Origin: Bacteroidales bacterium UBA2030
GTDB taxonomy: Bacteria > Bacteroidota > Bacteroidia > Bacteroidales > TTA-H9
NCBI GenBank assembly: GCA_002332755.1
Contig: DDBO01000109.1
Coordinates: forward strand, 1-29,374
Direction: 5' to 3'
DNA length: 29,374 bases
The translations under genes and the position numbers were made by a program. Below are positions 16,348 through 23,255 of this stretch, piece by piece. The notes beneath the pieces are model-generated. The model searched no databases. It saw nothing but the letters and a program-made list of their open reading frames with translations, and had not been told where the DNA came from. Positions within the stretch are counted from its first letter, which is position 1. The number at the start of each line of letters is the position of its first letter.

Positions 16348-16355
16348 CAAAACTA
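16348..16355 (-). promoter_or_regulatory. Promoter -7 element of the barrel gene
   Basis: Minus-strand TAGTTTTG matches TAnnTTTG, 29 bases before the ATG. Confidence 0.5.
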
Positions 16356-16386
16356 AACAAATTGGCCTACTTCAGAGAGTGGGCGC

Positions 16387-16394
16387 TATCTTTG
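16387..16394 (+). promoter_or_regulatory. Promoter -7 element of the nitroreductase gene
   Basis: TATCTTTG matches TAnnTTTG, 18 bases before the ATG. A TTG at 16362-16364, 22 bases upstream, is a plausible -33 element, making this one of the better promoter matches in the window. Confidence 0.65.
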
Positions 16395-16412
16395 CATCTT
16401 AAAAATTAAACG

Positions 16413-16985
16413 ATGAATATACCTGATGTAATACTTAAGCGATGGAGTCCCAGGGCTTTCCGGAATGACCCTATTCCCAAGGAACATTTAAAATTAATGT
16501 TGGAAGCAGCCAGACTGGCTCCCAGTTCCATGAATGAGCAGCCTTGGTTGTTTTTTGTGGGTCTAAAGGGTGACGTAACCTGGCAAAAGATCTTCGAAAC
16601 CCTTATGGAATTCAATCAATTATGGGCTGTAAATGCCCCCGTTCTCATAATGGCAGCCGGTCGTAAAACGTATACCGTTAAAGATATTGGGGAAAACGAT
16701 GCATGGGCCTACGATACAGGTCAAGCTGTGGCTTATTTATCTCTTACTGCCATGCATCTGGGTGTTTTTACCCATCAAATGGGTGGTTTTGATAAAATTA
16801 AGGCAGCACAAGCTTTTCAACTGCCTCAGGATACAGAACCTTTGGTAATTATTGCAGCCGGATATAAGGCTGAGCCTTCTATCTTACCCCCGAAAATTGC
16901 TGCATTGGAAGTTGGACCAAAACCCCGACGCAGTTTAGATTCTATTGTTTTTGGAGATGAGTATGGAAAGCCATTAAATCTCTAA
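16413..16985 (+). CDS. Nitroreductase family protein
   Basis: 190 residues of the FMN-dependent nitroreductase fold. The N-terminal RWSPRAF block (FMN phosphate binding), APSSMNEQPW at about residues 36-45, the central DTGQAVAYLSLTAMHLG helix and the C-terminal IIAAGYKAEP segment are all present. The enzyme reduces nitro groups, quinones or related substrates with NAD(P)H; the natural substrate is not predictable. It is a single gene with its own promoter; the following gene starts about 70 bases later on the same strand. Confidence 0.9.
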   Translation: MNIPDVILKRWSPRAFRNDPIPKEHLKLMLEAARLAPSSMNEQPWLFFVGLKGDVTWQKIFETLMEFNQLWAVNAPVLIMAAGRKTYTVKDIGENDAWAYDTGQAVAYLSLTAMHLGVFTHQMGGFDKIKAAQAFQLPQDTEPLVIIAAGYKAEPSILPPKIAALEVGPKPRRSLDSIVFGDEYGKPLNL

Positions 16986-17057
16986 GCCAATGCCTCATCT
17001 AATAGATATTTGTAAAGGTTATTAGATTGACTTCTTACTTGTGACATCATCTTGATT

Positions 17058-18050
17058 ATGAAAATCTCTGTATACTCATTATTGTTGGTTATTCTCTTTT
17101 TGGGTGCTTGCGGCGGGGGAGAAAAGCCCGTTTTGAAAGAAAAGGGAGAACAAAAAGTGTCGAAAGTTTATCCTGCTTTTAATGGAGATTCTGCCTTTAA
17201 CTTTGTTAAGCGTCAGGTTGATTTTGGCCCTCGAGTTCCCAATACGGAAGCAAGTATTCGTTGCGCAACCTGGATGATGCAGACCTTACAACGTTATACT
17301 CCCCATGTACAGGTGCAGCAATTCAAGGCCAGAGCCTACAATGGTTTGATACTTAATGGTCGAAATATTATTGCCTCTTTCAATTTGGATGCCAAAGCAC
17401 GTATATTATTGGCTTCCCATTGGGATTCGCGTCCATATGCCGATCATGACCCCGACCCGGCAAACCATCGCAAACCCATCGACGGAGCCAACGACGGAGC
17501 CAGTGGGGTTGGTGTGCTTTTAGAACTTGCCCGTATCATGCATCAGCATACCCCTTCCATTGGTGTCGATATTGTCTTGTTCGATGCAGAAGATTATGGC
17601 CCCCCTAGTGATTTGCAAACCGGTGAAGGAAACGACTGGTGGGGATTGGGTTCTCAATATTGGAGCCGCAACCCGCATCAGCCCGGCTATCAGGCCAGGT
17701 ATGGCATTCTGCTCGACATGGTGGGAGTGCAAAACCCAACTTTTCCAATGGAGGGTTTTTCTCTATACTATGCCCCTTCGGTGGTTAAAAAAGTGTGGGA
17801 TGTAGCAGCAACCTTAGGTTATGGTAGTGCCTTTATCCCTGAACCTGGTGGCTATATAACCGACGACCATTACTATGTGAATAAAATTGCTCGCATACCT
17901 ATGATCAATATCATTCACTTAGAGAGAAACCCGGATGGAGGAACTTTTTATCCCTATTGGCACACTATGGGTGATTCTATCGACAAGGTTGACGAAAACT
18001 CTCTGCAAATGGTAGGAGAAGTGCTCGTTAAGGTAATCTACGATGAGTAA
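17058..18050 (+). CDS. Glutaminyl-peptide cyclotransferase (M28 family) lipoprotein
   Basis: 330 residues from the ATG at 17058 (an in-frame TTG lies two codons earlier). The lipobox LGAC marks a lipoprotein with C18. The M28-type catalytic region has SHWDSRPYADHD (H121), GANDGASG (D146), DAEDYG (E178, D179), IIHLERN (H287) and YWHTMGDSIDKV. This end region, with WHTM followed by a Ser/Thr and Asp-rich turn, is that of glutaminyl cyclases rather than aminopeptidases. By family alignment D146, D179 and H287 would bind zinc and E178 act as acid/base. It converts N-terminal Gln to pyroglutamate on exported proteins. Its stop abuts the queD stop. Confidence 0.88.
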   Translation: MKISVYSLLLVILFLGACGGGEKPVLKEKGEQKVSKVYPAFNGDSAFNFVKRQVDFGPRVPNTEASIRCATWMMQTLQRYTPHVQVQQFKARAYNGLILNGRNIIASFNLDAKARILLASHWDSRPYADHDPDPANHRKPIDGANDGASGVGVLLELARIMHQHTPSIGVDIVLFDAEDYGPPSDLQTGEGNDWWGLGSQYWSRNPHQPGYQARYGILLDMVGVQNPTFPMEGFSLYYAPSVVKKVWDVAATLGYGSAFIPEPGGYITDDHYYVNKIARIPMINIIHLERNPDGGTFYPYWHTMGDSIDKVDENSLQMVGEVLVKVIYDE

Positions 18051-18500
18051 TTAATCATTGTCATTGGCATACCACTCGGCAAAGGAGGTTACGGTTTCCC
18101 TAAGCTTTAAACTGTGAAGCCGCACCGTTGCAGGTAGCAATGGTTTGAGCGTTTCTGCAAAATAGATTAACAGGTTTTCACTCGAAGGCTGAAAATCAAC
18201 CCAAATCACTTTCGCAAATAAATCATTATCTGTTTCACAAAAGTTGCTTTTGTAACGACTGTTGAGAACCAAGGCATGGTCGAACCGGTCAATGATGGCA
18301 CTTTTTACAATCTTTTTTAAGTCGCCAAAATCCATTACCATACCATTTTTGGGCGAAGACGGGTCATTCAGAGGTTGGCCTTTGATGGTTACAAATAGTT
18401 CGTAAGAATGTCCGTGTATATGTCGGCAGGGGCCGTCATGCCCGCTCAAGGCATGGGCCATCTCAAATTTAAATTCTTTGGTAATTCTTATGAATTGCAT
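18051..18500 (-). CDS. queD: 6-carboxy-5,6,7,8-tetrahydropterin synthase (QueD)
   Basis: 149 residues. Zinc ligands H16, H29 and H31 and catalytic C25 are visible (EMAHALSGHDGPCRHIHGHSYEL region), with FDHALVL and a C-terminal LRETVTSFAEW carrying the substrate-binding Glu. It turns dihydroneopterin triphosphate into carboxytetrahydropterin for queuosine (7-deazaguanine) biosynthesis; a PTPS-like role in other pterin pathways is possible. The ATG shares one base with the stop of the secreted endonuclease gene (TAATG), so translation is likely coupled to that unrelated gene. No other que gene is nearby. Confidence 0.93.
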   Translation of the reverse strand: MQFIRITKEFKFEMAHALSGHDGPCRHIHGHSYELFVTIKGQPLNDPSSPKNGMVMDFGDLKKIVKSAIIDRFDHALVLNSRYKSNFCETDNDLFAKVIWVDFQPSSENLLIYFAETLKPLLPATVRLHSLKLRETVTSFAEWYANDND

Positions 18501-19567
18501 TAACGCTTAATGACTTTAATGGCTTGAGAATGGTTTGTCTTCAGTAAATAAAGACCCGGTTTAAGCTGATGGGTATCTATTCTGAGGGTTTCTGATGAGT
18601 TCCCTTGAGTTTCTATTATCACTCTGCCTGTTACATCAGTTATCCATACGGTAAAATGGGGGTTGGTAGGGGTAGCAATCGATACATTCAAATACTCCAT
18701 ACAAGGCAGAGGCCAGACAAAGGGTTTAGCATCCATTGTTTCAATAGCTGTAGCTCCTCCCCATATGCGGTCAGCAAAAAGAGGTTCATCTATGAAAGGG
18801 TTACGGTTGTTTTGGATGGCAAATACAGCATTGTTTCGGTCAGTTTCTTTCTGGCTAATCGGATCGTTGTGGTGCCACTCGAGCAACATTTGCACAGCCC
18901 AATCCTTTAAATCGGCTCCATCGACCATTGCATTGCTTTGCCAGCCTTGGTCTTCTTGATAATATCTTGTGCTCATGTAAAAATACGTACGGGCAAAATC
19001 GCCTTTGTATTCATCAATTGGCTCGAAGGCTGTGCCTGAGTATCCAGGATAACTGCAGGGACCAAGCTTTGAACCGTTCATCGAGGTCCAGGTGGGATTG
19101 TTGACTTCTCCAAAGGGGTAGTTCGATCGGCGATTGTTGACATAGCCATCGGTGGGATAAATATGAAACAGATCAGTGCGCATAGGCATATTGTCGTTAA
19201 ACCAACTTGAGGGCCACGAATGTTCACGGTTAAAACAATCCCCCTCGCTATTGTAATTTCCACATTCATCCTGATTGAAATAATACACATAAGGAGGGTT
19301 CCCTCCCGGAATATCGGAATACATGTCCCATACTGTATTGTTAGGCTTTTTATCCGTCGACTGGAAATGAGTATAAATCGATGAATAGCTTACAGCAGTA
19401 TGGTTTTTAATTATTTCGTGAAGTTTTGCTCTCAAAGCTTCTCCTGTAAGCCCTTGAACACCATCATAGTAACCCGGAGGTGCCTGGGCAAACAGTATAC
19501 CGTTAAAAAATATCAATATTGCGATAACAATGCTTATCACAATGTTATGGAGAAAATACTTTTTCAT
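18500..19567 (-). CDS. Secreted endonuclease I with type IX secretion sorting domain
   Basis: 355 residues. A signal peptide is cut at FA before Q28, giving an N-terminal Gln. The endonuclease I domain (about 35-250) carries the DCFNREHSWPSSWF motif with the catalytic His, then LFHIYPTDGYVNNRRSNYPFGEV and the YKGDFARTYFYMSTRYY block. The last 75 or so residues form a type A T9SS sorting domain (VWITDVTGRVI, LKPGLYLLK ending in VIKR). It is a DNase, perhaps also RNase, exported across the outer membrane to degrade extracellular nucleic acid. Promoter at 19591-19598; upstream of queD in one transcript. Confidence 0.93.
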   Translation of the reverse strand: MKKYFLHNIVISIVIAILIFFNGILFAQAPPGYYDGVQGLTGEALRAKLHEIIKNHTAVSYSSIYTHFQSTDKKPNNTVWDMYSDIPGGNPPYVYYFNQDECGNYNSEGDCFNREHSWPSSWFNDNMPMRTDLFHIYPTDGYVNNRRSNYPFGEVNNPTWTSMNGSKLGPCSYPGYSGTAFEPIDEYKGDFARTYFYMSTRYYQEDQGWQSNAMVDGADLKDWAVQMLLEWHHNDPISQKETDRNNAVFAIQNNRNPFIDEPLFADRIWGGATAIETMDAKPFVWPLPCMEYLNVSIATPTNPHFTVWITDVTGRVIIETQGNSSETLRIDTHQLKPGLYLLKTNHSQAIKVIKR

Positions 19568-19590
19568 ATTTTATTAAAAAAATTGGTTTG

Positions 19591-19598
19591 CAAAATTA
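19591..19598 (-). promoter_or_regulatory. Promoter -7 element of the endonuclease I-queD operon
   Basis: Minus-strand TAATTTTG matches TAnnTTTG, 23 bases before the endonuclease ATG. Confidence 0.55.
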
Positions 19599-19622
19599 CA
19601 CAGAATTCATTGATTTGATGGA

Positions 19623-19688
19623 ACAACCTTAATTGAGTAAATTAGATTTACTCAACAAGCTAAGTTTTAAAGAAATAAAAAAGGTTGT
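19623..19688. promoter_or_regulatory. Nested inverted repeats between divergent promoters
   Basis: TTGAGTAAAT (19633-19642) and ATTTACTCAA (19646-19655) form a perfect 10-bp inverted repeat with a 3-base centre. Around it, ACAACCTT (19623-19630) and AAGGTTGT (19681-19688) form a second, perfect 8-bp repeat, whose right arm touches the rluB -7 box. The inner repeat looks like an operator for a dimeric regulator; no T run follows, so it is not a normal terminator. Confidence 0.5.
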
Positions 19689-19695
19689 ACCTTTG
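19688..19695 (+). promoter_or_regulatory. Promoter -7 element of the RluB-type gene
   Basis: TACCTTTG matches TAnnTTTG, 36 bases before the ATG. The -33 region (about 19664-19667, GTTT) is a weak match. Confidence 0.6.
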
Positions 19696-19731
19696 CAGTC
19701 GGTTTCTTACACTTAAATTAGTTAAAAGTCC

Positions 19732-20967
19732 ATGACAAACGACAATTATGGCGATGGCAATCCGGGAGGATTCACACGCCAAGAAGGAGAGGGTGGAGAA
19801 GGTTTACGCAGAGAGCGAAAGCCCTTATTTTCAACCTCATTATTGAATTCCAATAGAGGAGCAGGGGAAAATTCTGGAGAAGGGAGCGGACGCAAAAGGC
19901 CTCCCCGCAAACGTATTGTTATAAAACCAGGTTCATCTACACCAGTTCAGTCCTCTGAACCCTCTACATCTACGCCCAGAGAAGAGAGGTTAGATCATGG
20001 TTCATCCAGATTCTATTACAGTGGAACTTCCGATGATTCCTCAATACCCCCTGCACCTGGGCAGCGTATGCCAACGCAACGAAAAAAGGTCTCAAAGACC
20101 GGTCCTAAGAAATACCAAACTAAACGGCAGCCAGGTGCTTTTAAGAAAAAGGGGAAATTTACCGATTCTCCTAAAAAATTTAACGCAAAAAGGACTTTTA
20201 AAAAGAAACCTGTATCAAAATCTTACAGACCGCCATTCTTCCCTACCGTTTACGAGGAACCCGTAAGACTCAACAAATATATTGCTGCAGCAGGAGTTTG
20301 CTCCAGACGCGATGCTGACAAGCTCATCGAAGCTGGTGAAATAACAGTTAACGGTCAGGTAGTTACCACTCTTGGTGCAAGGGTTAATCCGGGTGATGTT
20401 GTAATGTACAAAGGACAGGTATTGCAGGGAGAGCCAAAATACTATATACTGCTTAATAAGCCCAAAGGATATGTTACCACCATGGAGGATCCTGAGGAAA
20501 GGCAAACAGTCATGGAACTGGTGAAAAATGCATGCAAGGAACGCATTTTCCCTGTCGGACGCCTCGACCGCAATACAACGGGCTTGCTTTTGCTTACCAA
20601 TGATGGTGAATTGGCTAAAAAACTGACTCACCCTACTCACCGCATTCGCAAGGTTTATGAAGTTCAACTCGACCGTCCATTGCTAAAGGTAGATATGATG
20701 CGCATTGCTGCTGGTCTGGAACTTGAGGACGGTATTGCCGAGGTGGATGTAATTTCATACGTCGGAAATGGCGAGGACAAATCAAAGATTGGTATTGAAC
20801 TCCACTCAGGAAAAAATCGCATTGTGCGTCGTATTTTTGAGAAGCTTCATTATCAGGTTAAAAAATTGGATAGGGTAGCTTTTGGCAGTTTAACCAAGAA
20901 AAACCTTCCCCGCGGACGCTGGAGATACCTCACAGCGCAAGAGGTTAACTTCTTAAAAATGCTTTGA
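19732..20967 (+). CDS. rluB: RluB/RsuA-type pseudouridine synthase with long basic N-terminal extension
   Basis: 411 residues. The C-terminal 235 or so form a complete enzyme: an S4 RNA-binding domain from about residue 178 (RLNKYIAAAGVCSRRDADKLI) and the synthase domain with catalytic D279 in GRLDRNTTGLLLLTNDG and a C-terminal KNRIVRRIFEKL block. Members modify 23S rRNA (RluB, position 2605 in E. coli) or related sites. The first 175 residues are low-complexity: Gly/Glu-rich, then Ser/Pro/Thr-rich, then very Lys/Arg-rich. Such tails are common in Bacteroidota homologues and probably bind RNA non-specifically. RluB versus RluE/F is not certain. Confidence 0.9.
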   Translation: MTNDNYGDGNPGGFTRQEGEGGEGLRRERKPLFSTSLLNSNRGAGENSGEGSGRKRPPRKRIVIKPGSSTPVQSSEPSTSTPREERLDHGSSRFYYSGTSDDSSIPPAPGQRMPTQRKKVSKTGPKKYQTKRQPGAFKKKGKFTDSPKKFNAKRTFKKKPVSKSYRPPFFPTVYEEPVRLNKYIAAAGVCSRRDADKLIEAGEITVNGQVVTTLGARVNPGDVVMYKGQVLQGEPKYYILLNKPKGYVTTMEDPEERQTVMELVKNACKERIFPVGRLDRNTTGLLLLTNDGELAKKLTHPTHRIRKVYEVQLDRPLLKVDMMRIAAGLELEDGIAEVDVISYVGNGEDKSKIGIELHSGKNRIVRRIFEKLHYQVKKLDRVAFGSLTKKNLPRGRWRYLTAQEVNFLKML

Positions 20968-20998
20968 TAACCTAGAATTGTGAAGACATATATTTAAG

Positions 20999-21019
20999 CC
21001 CGGGAAACCGGGTTTTTTT
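20999..21019 (+). terminator. Terminator of the RluB-type gene
   Basis: CCCGG (20999-21003), GAAA tetraloop, CCGGG (21008-21012), then a T7 run. It starts 32 bases after the stop codon. Confidence 0.85.
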
Positions 21020-21192
21020 GCTTTTCGCTCTTAAACATGATTTGTTTTTATTACCTTAGCAAATAATTTAATAGTAGATATTTGATTGAAAATAACTCAT
21101 TTTTGATTTTGTTAATGTTTTATAATTAACTAATTATCAGTGTTTAATAATAAACTTATTTTTAAAACAAACGAAATGAAATTTGTCTGATT

Positions 21193-21579
21193 ATGAAAAA
21201 CATTTCGTTTTTATTCGCACTTGCTTTCACCCTTTTCATGGCTTCATGCCAGAAGGAAGAAGTAAATCCTGTTGATCCATCAAAACCCATCGAGGAGTTA
21301 ACCGTATCCAATGATTTTAAGTGGATTACCTCGCAGTCGGTTATCATTCATGTGAAAGGCTTACCCACCCCTGTACCTGTGAGAAATGTGCTGGTAATAA
21401 GAACACCCGATGGTTCCGAGATTCTAAAAATCTTTCATGAAATGAGCAAAGACGTGACCCTCGATGTAACCCTTCATTCTGTCTATAGTGAATTATACCT
21501 TAAGTACGGTGCCCTACAGCTTACTTCTCCAATAAAGGATGGAAAAGCTGAGTTCTCTTTAATTCCCTCGAAAAAATAA
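21193..21579 (+). CDS. Small lipoprotein upstream of the LruC-domain gene
   Basis: 128 residues, no named family. A lipoprotein signal ends in MASC (C18 lipidated), followed by a KEE-rich linker. The body (about 36-128) is beta-rich: NDFKWITSQSVIIHVKGL, VRNVLVIRTPDGSEIL, then VTLDVTLHSVYSELYLKYG. The F-x-W-x-T-S-Q-x-V pattern recalls the N-terminal segment that precedes the LruC domain in single-chain Bacteroidota proteins; this is an impression, not an alignment. The stop lies 21 bases before the LruC gene, so the two form one operon. The 225 bases upstream hold the rluB terminator and AT-rich sequence without a clear -7 box. Confidence 0.75.
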   Translation: MKNISFLFALAFTLFMASCQKEEVNPVDPSKPIEELTVSNDFKWITSQSVIIHVKGLPTPVPVRNVLVIRTPDGSEILKIFHEMSKDVTLDVTLHSVYSELYLKYGALQLTSPIKDGKAEFSLIPSKK

Positions 21580-21600
21580 CAAATTTAGACTCCTGCTAGC

Positions 21601-23121
21601 ATGAAAAAAACTTCCGTATTTTTCTTTGCATTAATAATGATGGGCTTAGGGGGCCGTTTGAATGCTCAGCAGTTAATTCTTGATTTTGAATCAGGGAATG
21701 AAAACATTGAGCTTGCCAATTGCTGGGCATTTGGGGCATTGGCATATATTTCTAACGCGGCTCTTACACCTAATCTTGCCTTAAATGGAGGTTGGGCTGG
21801 TCGTACTAAGCCTTTAACGAATCTCAATCAGAACGCATGTTGGATAAAGACCCCATGGATTTTGCCATACAGTGGTAATATAACTTTTATCGCCCGGCTT
21901 ACGGCCGTTAATGGTACTTTAAGAGGTATTCGTCTGTCATACATTTCTTATAATCCTAATTCTTCAAATTCGAGTAAGGAAAATACGCCGGTTGAATTCT
22001 ATAGTTGGAACTGGCCTTCCATTAATTTAGGACTTTACACCATAACGGCTCCTATGCCTGCAGCTATTGCAAATTCGGGACAACCATACAAAATTCTTGT
22101 GAGCTTTGTGGGAACCGGCGGTAATAGCAGGGCTCTGGTCGATGATATGGTATTCCCCGGACAATATTGGTCGGATCCTTCCAGCAACTGCCTTGCTCAA
22201 TCGGTAATTGCTGATGCTGATGGAGACGGCGTGGGTGACCAGGACGATGAATATCCTACAGATCCGTTCAGGGCTTTCAACAATTACTATCCTTCCTCCA
22301 ATGGTTTTGCAACCCTTGCATTTGAGGACAATTGGCCCAATAAAGGTGATTATGATTTTAATGATGTGGTAGTGGATTACCAACTCAATCGGGTGACAAA
22401 TTCTCAAAATCAGTTAGTTGAAGTCTTAGGGACTTTTGTACTTAAAGCTTCGGGTGCAAGTTATAAAAATGGCTTCGGATTTCAGCTGAATGGAATTCCT
22501 TCCGACAAGGTAATCGGTGTTAGTGGTACAAATTTAGGAAGTACTACTTATATTAGCCTGATGTCTAATGGTTTAGAGGCTGCCCAAAGTGCTGCCAATG
22601 TAATAGTCTTCGATAATTTTACTGACATTATGCAGCATCCGGGCATTGGAACCGGTATCAACACAGATCCAACTCATCCCTTTGTGCCATATCAGACGTT
22701 GAATGTGACCTTAACTTTTATGAATGATGGTACACCTGCTGTGGGTGGACCTGTTCTTTTAAATGAATTACCAATATCATCGTTTAATTTTTATATTATT
22801 GTAAATCAGGACAGAGGGCGCGAGGTGCATTTGGCTGATTATGTCCCCACCAATTTGGCCAATCCAGCTTATTTCAACTCCGGACAAGACGATACCCAGC
22901 CAGGCCAGGGCAAATACTATAAAACATCGAATAATCTCCCCTGGGCCATTTCGTTGTTAGAAGGTTTTGATTATCCTATTGAAAAAGTCGGTATTGATAA
23001 AGCATACTTGCATTTTGTAGAATGGGCATCGAGTAATGGGGAGCTTTATCCCAACTGGTCAGAAAATGACGAAGGATATAGGGACAATACTAAAATTTAC
23101 TATCCTCCGTCAGCTAAGTGA
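21601..23121 (+). CDS. LruC domain-containing secreted protein
   Basis: 506 residues. A signal peptide is cut at NA before Q23 (mature N-terminus Gln). The first 180 residues form a jelly-roll-like domain; a calcium-binding thrombospondin type 3-like stretch follows (DADGDGVGDQDDEYPTDP, about residues 205-222); then the LruC/DUF4842 region with FATLAFEDNWPNKGDYDFNDVVVDY and the usual C-terminal LHFVEWASSNG ... WSENDEGYRDNTKIYY end. LruC proteins are surface or envelope proteins of unknown function, found in Bacteroidota and Leptospira. No T9SS sorting domain is present. A terminator follows at 23153-23182. Confidence 0.88.
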   Translation: MKKTSVFFFALIMMGLGGRLNAQQLILDFESGNENIELANCWAFGALAYISNAALTPNLALNGGWAGRTKPLTNLNQNACWIKTPWILPYSGNITFIARLTAVNGTLRGIRLSYISYNPNSSNSSKENTPVEFYSWNWPSINLGLYTITAPMPAAIANSGQPYKILVSFVGTGGNSRALVDDMVFPGQYWSDPSSNCLAQSVIADADGDGVGDQDDEYPTDPFRAFNNYYPSSNGFATLAFEDNWPNKGDYDFNDVVVDYQLNRVTNSQNQLVEVLGTFVLKASGASYKNGFGFQLNGIPSDKVIGVSGTNLGSTTYISLMSNGLEAAQSAANVIVFDNFTDIMQHPGIGTGINTDPTHPFVPYQTLNVTLTFMNDGTPAVGGPVLLNELPISSFNFYIIVNQDRGREVHLADYVPTNLANPAYFNSGQDDTQPGQGKYYKTSNNLPWAISLLEGFDYPIEKVGIDKAYLHFVEWASSNGELYPNWSENDEGYRDNTKIYYPPSAK

Positions 23122-23152
23122 AGGTTATTTGTTATTGAAAATTCATATGGAA

Positions 23153-23182
23153 AGGCCGTCCGTACGGGAGGGCCTGTTTTTT
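23153..23182 (+). terminator. Terminator of the LruC-domain gene
   Basis: AGGCCGTCC (23153-23161) pairs with GGAGGGCCT with one mismatch, followed by GTTTTTT. It lies about 30 bases after the stop codon. Confidence 0.8.
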
Positions 23183-23193
23183 CATAGTATAGA

Positions 23194-23231
23194 AAGAAAA
23201 AAAGAAAGGCTGGTCTCCATCGGCCAGCCTT
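23194..23231 (-). terminator. Terminator of glyS
   Basis: AAGGCTGG (23206-23213) and CCAGCCTT (23224-23231) form a perfect 8-bp stem. On the minus strand it is followed by TTTCTTTTTTTC. It sits about 25 bases after the glycyl-tRNA synthetase stop, back to back with the terminator of the opposite gene. Confidence 0.85.
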
Positions 23232-23255
23232 GCGCTTTCGTTGAAAGGGGGTAAA

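Noticed and set aside
20215..20667. 150-codon minus-strand frame inside the pseudouridine synthase gene
   Set aside because: Antisense to the conserved S4 and catalytic regions; Cys/Phe/Ile-rich composition typical of a shadow frame.
22027..22407. 126-codon minus-strand frame inside the LruC gene
   Set aside because: Shadow of the conserved calcium-binding and LruC region.
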